A DNA stretch of 64,000 bases from assembly GCF_005484805.1 (NCBI RefSeq), contig NZ_CP039432.1:1860001-1924000 (forward strand), given 5' to 3'. The position numbers and the translations under genes are program-made. This document shows positions 50,467-59,030 of the stretch, piece after piece. The notes under the pieces are model-generated. The model ran no database searches, was not told the DNA's origin, and saw only the letters and a program-made list of their open reading frames with translations. Source of the DNA: Rhodococcus sp. SGAir0479. Lineage in GTDB: Bacteria; Actinomycetota; Actinomycetes; Mycobacteriales; Mycobacteriaceae. Every line of letters begins with the position of its first letter. Within the stretch, counting starts at the first letter, position 1.

Positions 50467-50853
50467 ATGACCATGGTGCAAGGCGGTGGCGGAGCGGGCG
50501 GGCCCAGCTCCCGGAGTATCGCCGATGTCATCGACACGATTCTCGACAAGGGCCTCGTGATCGACGCCTACGTCCGATTGTCCCTGGTAGGAATCGAGCT
50601 GGTCACGATCGATGCCCGCGTCGTGGTCGCCAGCGTCGACACCTACCTGCGCTTCGCTTCGGCGGTCAACCGCCTGGAGATCTCCGAGACCCAACCGAAG
50701 GGCCTCCCGGACATGGTGCAGGACATGACGTCGGGCGTGGCCGAGGGAAAGACGAAGGGAGCCATCGAGGCCGCCGGCGAGAAGGTGCTCGACTTCCTCG
50801 GCGGTACCCAGGACGAACGCGAGCGGCAGGGTCGGGGAGGCAAGGACCGATGA
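50467..50853 (+). CDS. gvpA: gas vesicle structural protein GvpA
   Basis: 128-aa main shell protein family. Core (~17-68): [20 protein letters not shown], then [20 protein letters not shown] and VDTYLRF, the helix-strand-strand-helix pattern that packs into the vesicle wall. The C-terminal 60 residues are hydrophilic, longer than in cyanobacterial GvpA, as is usual in actinobacteria. First shell-type gene of the cluster; the next gene overlaps by 4 bp. Confidence 0.92.
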   Translation: MTMVQGGGGAGGPSSRSIADVIDTILDKGLVIDAYVRLSLVGIELVTIDARVVVASVDTYLRFASAVNRLEISETQPKGLPDMVQDMTSGVAEGKTKGAIEAAGEKVLDFLGGTQDERERQGRGGKDR

Positions 50854-51632
50854 CGGAGACAGAATCCACCCCCGAGGCGCAGAAACCGGTGGTGTACGTC
50901 TACGGGATGGTGCCCGCGGACGTGGAGGTGAATCCGGGTGCGACCGGCATCGGATCGCCGCCCCGGCCGCTGGACGTCGTGACCTACGAGGACGTGGCGG
51001 CTCTCGTCAGCGAAATCGACGCGGATGCCCCACTGGGAACCCCGGCGGATCTTCGCGCGCACGCGACGGTCCTCGATTCGACGGCCGCGGTGGCGCCGGT
51101 GCTGCCGCTGCGGTTCGGGGCCGTACTGACCGACACCGAGGCGGTGGTGGCCGAGTTGCTCGAACCGTACCGGGACGAGTTCCGATCCGCGCTCGACCAA
51201 CTGGAAGGCTCGGTCGAATACATGGTCAAGGGTAGATACGTCGAGGACGCGATTCTGCGGGAGATCCTGGCCGACGATCCGGAGGCTCAGCGGCTGCGGG
51301 AGGCCATCCGCGACAAGCCGGAGGACGCCGCACGCGAGGAGCGCCTGGCTCTCGGCGAACTGATCAGTAACAGCGTGGTCGCCAGACGGGAGCGGGACAC
51401 CGCTCGCATGGCAGAGGCGGTGGACGACATCGCGACGGCCGTGAACGTTCGGGAGCCCACCCACGAGGAGGACGCCGGGTCGGTGGCGGTGCTCCTGCCG
51501 GCGGACCGGGTGGACGACCTCGACCGCGCCCTCGAGCCCCTGATCGAGGAGTGGGAAGGGCGCGTCGAGGTCACCGTCAGCGGCCCCCTCGCCGCCTACG
51601 ACTTCGTCAAGACGCGGACCCCGGGGAGCTGA
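50850..51632 (+). CDS. gvpF: gas vesicle protein GvpF/L family (1)
   Basis: 260-aa assembly/accessory protein. Two alpha/beta domains: N-terminal VVYVYGMVP with the middle [10 protein letters not shown] segment, and C-terminal [20 protein letters not shown] ending in the GPLAAYDFV strand. A minor vesicle protein thought to chaperone GvpA onto the growing shell. Starts overlapping gvpA (ATGA). Confidence 0.9.
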   Translation: MTETESTPEAQKPVVYVYGMVPADVEVNPGATGIGSPPRPLDVVTYEDVAALVSEIDADAPLGTPADLRAHATVLDSTAAVAPVLPLRFGAVLTDTEAVVAELLEPYRDEFRSALDQLEGSVEYMVKGRYVEDAILREILADDPEAQRLREAIRDKPEDAAREERLALGELISNSVVARRERDTARMAEAVDDIATAVNVREPTHEEDAGSVAVLLPADRVDDLDRALEPLIEEWEGRVEVTVSGPLAAYDFVKTRTPGS

Positions 51633-51636
51633 CGAC

Positions 51637-51891
51637 ATGGGTATCTTCTCGGCGATCCTCGGGCTGCCCCTCGCACCGGTCCGAGGTGTCCTGTGGATCG
51701 GGGAGATCGTTCGCGATCAGGTCGAGCAGGAGATGTCGAGCCCGGCTGCGATGCGCCGCGATCTCGAGGCGGTCGAGGAGGCGCTGCGCTCGGGGCAGCT
51801 TTCGGAGGAGGACGCCGCGCGCGAGGAGGACGCCATCATTCGGCGGGTGGTCGGCGGCGGAGGGACCGGCTCCACCGGTGGAGAGGAGTGA
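51637..51891 (+). CDS. gvpG: gas vesicle protein GvpG
   Basis: 84 aa. N-terminal GIFSAILGLPLAPVRGVLWIGE is the family's signature amphipathic start, followed by helical RDLEAVEEALRSGQLSEED. Accessory assembly factor of gas-vesicle clusters. 4 bp after gvpF. Confidence 0.9.
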   Translation: MGIFSAILGLPLAPVRGVLWIGEIVRDQVEQEMSSPAAMRRDLEAVEEALRSGQLSEEDAAREEDAIIRRVVGGGGTGSTGGEE

Positions 51892-51894
51892 CAG

Positions 51895-52194
51895 ATGACA
51901 GGCCCGGGTGACACGGGAGGACCCGTCGACGTCACCGCGCCCGAGGCCGCGACCGTGGCCGCCCGCCGGATCGCCGAACTCACCGGCCGGACCCCGATCG
52001 GGGCGGTCTCGGTCGCACCGAGCGACGAGGGCTGGTCCGTCGAGGTCGAAGTGGTCGAGGACCGGCGTATCCCCTCCTCGTCCGACATCCTCGCGATTTA
52101 CGTGGTCGCGCTCGACCTCGACGGAGAGTTGTTGTCCTACCGAAGGATTCGACAGTACATGCGCGGCCGGGACGCGGGAGGTGCCGAACGATGA
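51895..52194 (+). CDS. gvpO: gas vesicle protein GvpO
   Basis: 99 aa. Core AARRIAELTGRTPIGAVSV, then GWSVEVEVVEDRRIPSSSD and LLSYRRIRQYMRG, the GvpO pattern. Accessory protein needed for vesicle formation in halophiles and retained in actinobacterial clusters. It overlaps gvpJ by 4 bp (ATGA). Confidence 0.9.
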   Translation: MTGPGDTGGPVDVTAPEAATVAARRIAELTGRTPIGAVSVAPSDEGWSVEVEVVEDRRIPSSSDILAIYVVALDLDGELLSYRRIRQYMRGRDAGGAER

Positions 52195-52610
52195 CGGTCT
52201 CGGGAAGCGGAGGCAACTACCCCCAGCAGTACGGCCAGGGGCTCGGGAGTGGTGGACACGAGCCGACGAATCTGGGGGACATCCTCGAGCGGGTGCTCGA
52301 CAAGGGCATCGTCATCGCCGGTGACATCCGGGTCAATCTGCTCGACATCGAGCTCCTCACGATCAAACTCCGCCTGATCGTGGCGTCCCTCGAGACGGCC
52401 CGCGAGGTCGGCATCGACTGGTGGGAACACGATCCGTGGCTGTCCGGAAGCAACAGCGATCTGGAACTGGAGAACAAGCGCCTCCGCTCCCGCATCGAGG
52501 CGCTCGAGGCGAATGCGGGAACGGCGGGCGACATCACGACGGGATCGTCGGCGACGAGGGAGCCGGCCCCGCGGGCCGTCGACGAGGAGCGCGGCGATGA
52601 CGCCCGATGA
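52191..52610 (+). CDS. gvpJ: gas vesicle protein GvpJ (GvpA-like minor shell)
   Basis: 139 aa. GvpA-like core NLGDILERVLDKGIVIAGDI-RVNLLDIELLTIKLRLIVASLETA followed by a WW-containing segment and a predicted coiled coil (LELENKRLRSRIEALEANA). The Asn/Gln/Gly-rich N-terminus is extra. Thought to act at vesicle tips or nucleation. Overlaps gvpL by 14 bp. Confidence 0.88.
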   Translation: MTVSGSGGNYPQQYGQGLGSGGHEPTNLGDILERVLDKGIVIAGDIRVNLLDIELLTIKLRLIVASLETAREVGIDWWEHDPWLSGSNSDLELENKRLRSRIEALEANAGTAGDITTGSSATREPAPRAVDEERGDDAR

Positions 52611-53376
52611 CGGAGTATGGGTGTACGCCGTGACTGCCGGCAGCCCGTTTCCCGGCGGCATCTCGGGCATCCGCGGCGTCGCCGGCGAGGAGCTGCGCAC
52701 CGTGGACGCCGACGGGTTCACCGCGGTCGTCGGCTCCGTACGACTGGATGCGTTCGGTGAGGACGCGCTGCGGCGCAACCTCGAGGACCTCGACTGGCTC
52801 GCCGAGACGGCCCGACGGCACGATGCGGTCGTGGCCGCGATCTGCGCGGGCGGCGCCACCGTCCCCCTGCGGCTGGCGACGGTGTACTACGACGACGACC
52901 GCGTGCGAACAATGTTGCGGGACAATGCCGAGCAGCTGTCCGAGGCCCTCGAGCAGATCACCGACCGCTCCGAGTGGGGCCTGCGGTGCTACCTCGAGCT
53001 CCCCCGCACCGAGCAGCCGCCGTCCCGTCCGGAGGGCGGCAGACCGTCGGGTACGGCATATCTCATGCAGCGGCGCGCGAAGGCGGCTGCCCGCGAGCGG
53101 GCGGAGACGGTCGCCGCCCGCCGCGCCGACGAAATATTCGCCGAGCTCAGCCGGCTGGCGGTCGCCGGCGTGCGGCAACCGCCCTCGCCGCCCGACCTCG
53201 CCACCCGGCGTTCCCCGGAGATTCTCAACGCGTCGTTCCTGGTCGACAACGTACGCACTCACGAATTCGTCTCCGCCGTCGAAGGTGTCGACGCCCGCCT
53301 GGACGATGTGGAGACCGTGCTCACCGGTCCGTGGCCGCCGTACTCGTTCACCTCGGTCGAGGCAGGTGCTCGATGA
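52597..53376 (+). CDS. gvpL: gas vesicle protein GvpF/L family (2)
   Basis: 259 aa. GvpF/L fold: WVYAVTAGSPFP start, VVGSVRLDAFGED, ATVPLRLATVYYDDDRV in the middle and VLTGPWPPYSFTSVE at the end. Second copy of the family in the cluster, giving the usual F plus L pair. ATG 52597 lies inside the gvpJ end. Confidence 0.88.
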   Translation: MTPDDGVWVYAVTAGSPFPGGISGIRGVAGEELRTVDADGFTAVVGSVRLDAFGEDALRRNLEDLDWLAETARRHDAVVAAICAGGATVPLRLATVYYDDDRVRTMLRDNAEQLSEALEQITDRSEWGLRCYLELPRTEQPPSRPEGGRPSGTAYLMQRRAKAAARERAETVAARRADEIFAELSRLAVAGVRQPPSPPDLATRRSPEILNASFLVDNVRTHEFVSAVEGVDARLDDVETVLTGPWPPYSFTSVEAGAR

Positions 53377-53573
53377 GCAGCGCGTATCCCGAGCGCCGAC
53401 TCGCCCTCGTCGATCTTCTCGACCGGGTCCTGGGGGGCGGCGTGGTGGTCGCCGGCGAGATCACGCTCTCGATCGCCGACGTCGACATGGTCCACATCTC
53501 GCTCCGCACGCTCGTGTCCTCGGTCAGCGGACTCGTACCGGGCCCCGGCGAAACGCCGGAGAGCCCGCGGTGA
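53373..53573 (+). CDS. gvpS: gas vesicle protein GvpS (GvpA-like)
   Basis: 66-aa short GvpA-like protein: ALVDLLDRVLGGGVVVAGEI-TLSIADVDMVHISLRTLVSS with a Pro-rich tail. Fits the GvpS position (between gvpL and gvpK) of actinobacterial clusters. Overlaps both neighbours by 4 bp. Confidence 0.85.
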   Translation: MSSAYPERRLALVDLLDRVLGGGVVVAGEITLSIADVDMVHISLRTLVSSVSGLVPGPGETPESPR

Positions 53574-53908
53574 GCGATCCCGGGGGCGGCCGCCACCCAT
53601 CCGACGATCTGTCGGCCGACCGTCCCCCGTCGGTGCGCCAGCGGATCGACTCCGACCCGGAGTCGGTGGAGCGTGGCCTGGTGGCCCTGGTGCTCACGCT
53701 CGTCGAACTGCTCCGCCAGTTGATGGAGCGGCAGGCGCTGCGGCGGGTGGACGTGGGGGACCTCTCCGAGGACCAGATCGAACGGATCGGGACCACACTG
53801 ATGCTGCTCGAGGAGAAGATGGAGGAACTGCGCGAGCATTTCGGGCTCGAACCCGAGGATCTCAACATCGACCTGGGGCCGCTCGGTCCGCTCCTGGCCG
53901 AGGAGTGA
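53570..53908 (+). CDS. gvpK: gas vesicle protein GvpK
   Basis: 112 aa, mostly helical. Core ESVERGLVALVLTLVELLRQ followed by LMERQALRRVD and EQIERIG-like helices, ending in the acidic NIDLGPLGPLL. GvpK family is clear. GTG 53570 overlaps gvpS (GTGA). Last gvp gene; the first glycosyltransferase follows 40 bp later without a visible terminator. Confidence 0.9.
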   Translation: MSDPGGGRHPSDDLSADRPPSVRQRIDSDPESVERGLVALVLTLVELLRQLMERQALRRVDVGDLSEDQIERIGTTLMLLEEKMEELREHFGLEPEDLNIDLGPLGPLLAEE

Positions 53909-53948
53909 CACCCGCCCCGAGGGAACCCCGCACCGCAGGGAGGCTGCC

Positions 53949-54839
53949 ATGGCCCGCACCACCGTCGTCATCGCCACCCGGGACCGTCCGGTGGAGCTCG
54001 CCCGCACACTTTGCCGGTTGCGTACCGATCTGCCGGGAACACCGGTCGTGGTGGTGGACAACGCCTCGGCCGACCCGTTGGAGCCTTGGATCGCTGGGCA
54101 GTACCCCGACGTCGAGGCGATTCGGCTGGAGTCCAACCGCGGCGCCGCGGGCCGCACGGTCGGCGTGCGGCGCGCGCGGACCGAGTTCGTCGCCTTCTGC
54201 GACGACGATTCGACGTGGGATCCGGGCGCCGCCGCCGTCGCGGAACGAACGTTCGACGCTTATCCGACGTTGGGCCTGCTCGCCGCGCGCACACTCGTCG
54301 GCGAGGACCAGCGGCCCGACGCCATCACACCCGCGCTCGCCACCAGTCCCCTCCCGAGCATGCGTCCCCTGCCCGGACCGCGGGTCCTCGGCTTCCTCGC
54401 GTGTTCGGCGATCGTGCGCCGCCACGCGTACCTCGGTGCGGGTGGGTTCGATCCCCTCCTGCACTTCGCCGGGGAGGAGCGGCTGCTGGCGCTCGACCTG
54501 GCCGCGCGGGGATGGGATCTGTGTTACCTCCCCGAGTTGATCGCGCGGCACCATCCCTCGGACATTCGTCCACCGTCGGCGTGGCGTCGGCGCCGCGAGA
54601 TGCGCAACGATGCGCTCACCGAGTGGATGCGCCGGCCCGTGGGCGTCGCCCTGGGGTCCACGGCGCGCCTGGTCGGCCGTGGACTCACCGACGCGAGCGC
54701 ACGCGGCGCGGCGAGCGACGTACTGCGACTCCTGCCGTCCGCGCTGAGCCGCCGTCGCCCGCTGCCCGCGCCCGTCGAGCGGGACGTCCGTCTTCTCGAG
54801 AAGCATCCGCCCGGCACCCCGGCGGAGGTGTCGCCGTGA
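53949..54839 (+). CDS. GT2 family glycosyltransferase (1)
   Basis: 296-aa GT-A-fold enzyme using a nucleotide-sugar donor. N-terminal TTVVIATRDRPVELARTL, then FCDDDSTW (metal-binding D-D-D) and EERLLALDLAARGWDL, the acceptor/ED region. No membrane helix. GGGAGG precedes the ATG. It lies 40 bp after gvpK, so read-through from the gas-vesicle operon is likely. Confidence 0.87.
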   Translation: MARTTVVIATRDRPVELARTLCRLRTDLPGTPVVVVDNASADPLEPWIAGQYPDVEAIRLESNRGAAGRTVGVRRARTEFVAFCDDDSTWDPGAAAVAERTFDAYPTLGLLAARTLVGEDQRPDAITPALATSPLPSMRPLPGPRVLGFLACSAIVRRHAYLGAGGFDPLLHFAGEERLLALDLAARGWDLCYLPELIARHHPSDIRPPSAWRRRREMRNDALTEWMRRPVGVALGSTARLVGRGLTDASARGAASDVLRLLPSALSRRRPLPAPVERDVRLLEKHPPGTPAEVSP

Positions 54840-55729
54840 CGGACCGGACCACCGTCGTCGTCATCACCCACAACCGCCGCGACGAGCTCGAACGCACCCT
54901 GCACGCGATGACAGCTCTCCCCGACGCCGCCCCGATCATCCTCGCCGACAACGGATCCGGCGACGGCAGCGCGGACATGGTCGAAGCCGAGTTCCCCGAG
55001 GTCACCGTCCTCCGGTTGCCCCGCAATCTCGGTGCGACGGCCCGGAACCTCGCGGTGGAGCGTGTGACCACGCCGTACGTCGCGTTCTGCGACGACGACA
55101 CGGTGTGGCAACCCGGCGCGCTCACCACTGCCGCGGATGTCCTGGACCGGTACCCGGGGCTCGCCACGGTGACCGGCCGGTGCCTCGTCGCGCCGTCACT
55201 CGCGGAGGATCCCCTCACTCCCGAACTGCGGTACTCCCCCGTCGTCGGTCCGGACTGGATGCCGGGACCGACGCTGCTGGGCATCATGGCCGGGTTGACG
55301 ATGATCCGGTGCCGGGCGTTCCGCGAGGTGGGTGGCTTCGAGCCGCGGATGTGGCTCGGGGGCGAGGAGGAACTGCTCGCGCTGGACCTGGCCGCCGCGG
55401 GCTGGTGGATGTGCTGGCGCGAGGACGTGGTGATCCATCACCGGCCGTCGCAGGTGCGCGACGCGCGGCGACGCCGCCAACTCGGCATTCGCAACACGCT
55501 CTGGACGCTGTGGTTGCGCCGGCCGGTCCGCTCCGCGTTGCGCCGATCCGTCCAGATCCTCAGGTCCGCGCCGGCGGATCGATACACCGTGCTGGCGGTC
55601 GCGGAGGCCGCTCGGTCCGCGCCCTGGGTCGTCCGCAACCGTGCGGTCGTCCCGGCGGCCGTGGAGGCGGGCCTCCTCGCGCTCGAGGACTCCCAGGTCC
55701 GTTCCACCGCCCGCCGGTACGTGGGCTGA
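54836..55729 (+). CDS. GT2 family glycosyltransferase (2)
   Basis: 297-aa GT-A glycosyltransferase. N-terminal TTVVVITHNRRDELERTL, the metal-binding FCDDDTVW, and GEEELLALDLAAAGWWM. Clearly a sister of the preceding gene (similar blocks in the same places), probably from duplication, so they may transfer related sugars. GTG overlap (GTGA). Confidence 0.87.
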   Translation: MTDRTTVVVITHNRRDELERTLHAMTALPDAAPIILADNGSGDGSADMVEAEFPEVTVLRLPRNLGATARNLAVERVTTPYVAFCDDDTVWQPGALTTAADVLDRYPGLATVTGRCLVAPSLAEDPLTPELRYSPVVGPDWMPGPTLLGIMAGLTMIRCRAFREVGGFEPRMWLGGEEELLALDLAAAGWWMCWREDVVIHHRPSQVRDARRRRQLGIRNTLWTLWLRRPVRSALRRSVQILRSAPADRYTVLAVAEAARSAPWVVRNRAVVPAAVEAGLLALEDSQVRSTARRYVG

Positions 55730-55781
55730 GCAGGACGCCCGGGGTGGGCGCGCGTCCCGCGCACGATTACCTATCCATAGA

Positions 55782-55805
55782 GTTTGAACCCCGCGGAATC
55801 GGTAA
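55782..55805 (+). promoter_or_regulatory. weak SigF/SigB-type promoter match
   Basis: GTTT (55782-55785), 14 bp, CGGTAA (55800-55805) in the only sizeable gap (86 bp) of the glycan operon. The -10 ends 10 bp before the next start. Weak match. Confidence 0.3.
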
Positions 55806-55815
55806 CCCTCTCTGC

Positions 55816-56817
55816 ATGAGTGCTCGCGGCGACGCCCGGAACATCCTGGTCTGGCACGTGCACGGCTCGTGGCTCGACGCCTTCGTCCGCGGCGGCCATC
55901 GGTATCTGGTGCCCACCCTTCCGGGGCACGGGCCGTGGGGACGCGGCCGGATGGGACGCGACTGGCCGGCCGAGGTCGTGGAGGTAGGACCGCGCGAACT
56001 CGAAGACGCCGACGTGGACGTCGTCGTCGCCCAGAACCCGGGCGAGATCCCGCTCGCGACGCGGTGGCTCGGCCGCACCCCCGGCCGGGACGTGCCCCTC
56101 GTGTACGTCGAGCACAACACACCCGGCGGGCACGCCCCGACGTCCCGCCACCCGATGGCGGACCGCGACGACCTCACACTCGTCCACGTCACCCACTTCA
56201 ACCGGGTCATGTGGGACACCGGCCGCACGCGGACCCGCGTCGTCGCGCACGGGGTCGTCGATCCCGGCGCCCGCTACCGCGGACGCCTCCCCCGCAGCGC
56301 CACGATGATCAACGACCCGGTCCGCCGTTGGCGCGCGGTGGGGACCGACCTGTTGCCGCTGCTGGCGTCCGCCGCGCCGATCGACGTCTTCGGCATGCGC
56401 ACCGGTGAGCTCGCCCACCGGACCGACATCCCGCCGCTGGTCACCCCGTGTGGAGACCTCCCCCGCGACCGCCTGCACGACGCCGTCGCCGAGCGAAGGC
56501 TGTACCTGCACACCGCCCGGTGGACGTCGCTGGGGCTCTCGCTGGTCGAGGCGATGCTGCTGGCGATGCCGATCGTCGCCCTCGCCAGTACGGAGGTGGC
56601 GGTCTCGGTTCCCCCCGAGGCCGGGGCGGTCGCGACGGACCCCGCACGCATGGTCGCCGCCGCCCGCGACTACATGGACGATCCGGAGGCCGCGGCCGAG
56701 GCGGGCCGGCGTGCGCGCACGTACGCGCTCGCGCACTTCGCACTCGACCGATTTCTCCGCGACTGGGACGACGTCCTCGACGAGACCGCACGCCAACCGC
56801 TGTTGTCCAGGAGGTAG
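55816..56817 (+). CDS. GT4-like glycosyltransferase (1)
   Basis: 333-aa GT-B-like enzyme. N-terminal ILVWHVHGSWLDAFVRGGH, VYVEHNTPGGHAP in the middle and a C-terminal donor domain with SLGLSLVEAMLLAMPIVALAS, the E-x-M-x-x-x-P-I-V pattern of GT4. Shorter than most GT4 proteins. ATG 55816; the preceding gap holds a weak promoter match. Confidence 0.78.
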   Translation: MSARGDARNILVWHVHGSWLDAFVRGGHRYLVPTLPGHGPWGRGRMGRDWPAEVVEVGPRELEDADVDVVVAQNPGEIPLATRWLGRTPGRDVPLVYVEHNTPGGHAPTSRHPMADRDDLTLVHVTHFNRVMWDTGRTRTRVVAHGVVDPGARYRGRLPRSATMINDPVRRWRAVGTDLLPLLASAAPIDVFGMRTGELAHRTDIPPLVTPCGDLPRDRLHDAVAERRLYLHTARWTSLGLSLVEAMLLAMPIVALASTEVAVSVPPEAGAVATDPARMVAAARDYMDDPEAAAEAGRRARTYALAHFALDRFLRDWDDVLDETARQPLLSRR

Positions 56818-56820
56818 CGA

Positions 56821-58038
56821 ATGAAGATCGCGATGGTCTCCGACCACGCCAGCCCTCTCGTCGCGATGGGCGGGGTGGACACCGGTGGACAGAACGTCCA
56901 CGTCGCGGCCCTGTCGGCGGCGCTCGTCGGACGCGGTCACCAGGTGGAGGTGTTCACCCGACGCGACGACACCGTGCTGCCCGATCGGGTGCGCGCCGAC
57001 GACGGCTACGACGTCGTGCACGTGCCCGCAGGGCCGCCGCGGCGGATCCCCAAGGACGAGTTACTGCCCCACATGCAGGAATTCGCGTGCGGCCTGCGCG
57101 AGCATTTCGCGGAGGCGGAGTTCGACGTGGTGCACTCGCACTTCTGGATGTCGGGTCTCACCGCACGTCTCGCGAGTCGCGCGTGCGGCATTCCACTCGT
57201 GCACACCTTCCACGCACTCGGCATCGTGAAGAAGCGGTATCAGGGGGCCGCCGACACCAGCCCGCCGCAACGCGTTTCGCTCGAGTGCAAGATCGGTCAG
57301 AGTGCCGACGCCGTCGCGGCGACGTGCTCGGACGAGGTGTTCGAACTGGTCCGGATGGGCATTCCGCGCGCCCGGATCGCCGTGGTTCCGTGCGGAGTCG
57401 ACACGGCGGAGTTCCGCCCGGACGGCCCCCGTGCCCGCCGGACCGGGAGGCTGCGCCTCACCACGGTGGGACGACTGGTACGCCGCAAGGGGTTCGACGT
57501 CGCAATCCGAGCGTTGACCGCGCTTCCCGACGCCGAACTGGTGATCGCGGGCGGGCCCGCGGCCGGCGCGGTGTGCGAGGACGACGAAGGTGGCCGACTG
57601 CTCCGTCTCGCCGAGGAGATCGGGGTACGTGAGCGGGTCGCGATGCCCGGCCAGATCCCCCGCAGCCGCATGCCCGAACTCCTGCGGTCGAGCGACGTGG
57701 TCGTGTGCTCCCCGTGGTACGAGCCGTTCGGCATCGTGCCGCTCGAGGCGATGGCGTGTGGAAAACCCGTCGTCGCCAGCGCCGTGGGCGGACTCACCGA
57801 CACCGTCGTCGACGGAGTGACGGGCATGCACGTTCCGCCGCGCAACTCCGATGCACTGGCACGCGCCCTGCACCGGCTGCTGGCCCAGCCGGTCCAACGG
57901 GAGCAGTTCGGTCACGCGGGCCGGGACCGTGCGGTGCAACGGTATTCGTGGAATCGCGTGGCCGGTGAGACCGAACGGGTCTACGAGAACGTGCTCGGGC
58001 AGCTGATGCCGCGGGCCGCGGGCGGGGTGGGCCGATGA
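56821..58038 (+). CDS. GT4 family glycosyltransferase (2)
   Basis: 405-aa GT-B retaining glycosyltransferase, MshA/sucrose-synthase-like. N-terminal DTGGQNVHVAALSAALV (donor/acceptor glycine loop), HSHFWMSGL, TVGRLVRRKGFD, and the E-x7-E motif EPFGIVPLEAMACGKPVV. Probably adds a hexose to the glycan. 3 bp after the previous gene. Confidence 0.9.
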   Translation: MKIAMVSDHASPLVAMGGVDTGGQNVHVAALSAALVGRGHQVEVFTRRDDTVLPDRVRADDGYDVVHVPAGPPRRIPKDELLPHMQEFACGLREHFAEAEFDVVHSHFWMSGLTARLASRACGIPLVHTFHALGIVKKRYQGAADTSPPQRVSLECKIGQSADAVAATCSDEVFELVRMGIPRARIAVVPCGVDTAEFRPDGPRARRTGRLRLTTVGRLVRRKGFDVAIRALTALPDAELVIAGGPAAGAVCEDDEGGRLLRLAEEIGVRERVAMPGQIPRSRMPELLRSSDVVVCSPWYEPFGIVPLEAMACGKPVVASAVGGLTDTVVDGVTGMHVPPRNSDALARALHRLLAQPVQREQFGHAGRDRAVQRYSWNRVAGETERVYENVLGQLMPRAAGGVGR

Positions 58039-59030
58039 GCACCGGCCGGCGGCGGGGGCCACGTCGGGTCGTGGTGACGGGCGGCGCCGGTTTTCTGGGC
58101 CTGCACCTGTGTACGCGCCTGGCCCGGCGCGGGGATTCGGTGATCTGCGTGGACGACTTCTCGACGTCGGCGCCGTGGGCCCGCTCCACGTTGAGTGCCC
58201 TCGACCGGGTCACGGTGATCGACAGTTCGGTGACCGATCCACCGGTCCTGCCGCGTCGGATCGATCTCCTCGTGCACCTCGCGTGCCCGGCGTCGCCGCG
58301 GGACTACCAGAACGACGCCGTCGGCACGCTGGTGACCGGCGGACTGGGCACCCTCGAGATGCTCGACCGTGCCCAGGCGTCCGGCGCGCGTTTCGTCCTC
58401 GCCTCGACGAGCGAGGTGTACGGCGACCCGGACGTGCATCCGCAACCGGAAGCCTATCGGGGCAACGTCGATCCGGTGGGCCCGCGCAGCATGTACGACG
58501 AGGCGAAACGATTCGCTGAGGCGCTCGCGTCCGCGTTCCGCCGCCAGCACGGGACCGACACCGCCATCGTGCGCATCTTCAACAGCTACGGGCCGGGAAT
58601 GCGGGCCGACGACGGGCGGATGGTGCCGGCGTTCGTGTGCGCGGCCCTCGACGGTCGGCCGCTACCGGTGGCCGGGACCGGACGGCAGACCCGGTCGCTG
58701 TGCTACGTCGACGACACCGTCTCGGGGATCATCGCGCTGGCCGACAGCGATCATCCCGGACCGATCAACATCGGCTCTGCGCACGAGGTCTCGGTGCTGG
58801 ACGTCGCCGCCACGGTCAACCGCATCGCGCATTCGGATGCGGGTGTCCGCTTCGTCCCGGCGGCACCCGACGATCCACGGCGCCGGTGCCCCGACGTGGC
58901 TCTGGCCCGTCGCACGCTCGGCTGGCACGCGCGAGTGTCCCTCGAGAACGGACTGCGGCGCACGGTCGAGTGGTTCGCCCGGCCCTCCCGGGACCGGACG
59001 TACACGGCAGGGGGTTTCCGGTGCGGGTGA
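58035..59030 (+). CDS. UDP-glucuronate decarboxylase-like (UXS family)
   Basis: 331-aa extended SDR producing UDP-xylose from UDP-glucuronate. NAD motif VVTGGAGFLGLHLC; the UXS-type HLACPASPRDYQ, STSEVYGDPDVHPQPEAY, GNVDPVGPRSMYDEAKRFAE (Tyr-x3-Lys) blocks are nearly exact. The UDP-glucose dehydrogenase at 42.4-43.7 kb would supply the substrate. ATG overlaps the preceding stop. Confidence 0.9.
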   Translation: MSTGRRRGPRRVVVTGGAGFLGLHLCTRLARRGDSVICVDDFSTSAPWARSTLSALDRVTVIDSSVTDPPVLPRRIDLLVHLACPASPRDYQNDAVGTLVTGGLGTLEMLDRAQASGARFVLASTSEVYGDPDVHPQPEAYRGNVDPVGPRSMYDEAKRFAEALASAFRRQHGTDTAIVRIFNSYGPGMRADDGRMVPAFVCAALDGRPLPVAGTGRQTRSLCYVDDTVSGIIALADSDHPGPINIGSAHEVSVLDVAATVNRIAHSDAGVRFVPAAPDDPRRRCPDVALARRTLGWHARVSLENGLRRTVEWFARPSRDRTYTAGGFRCG

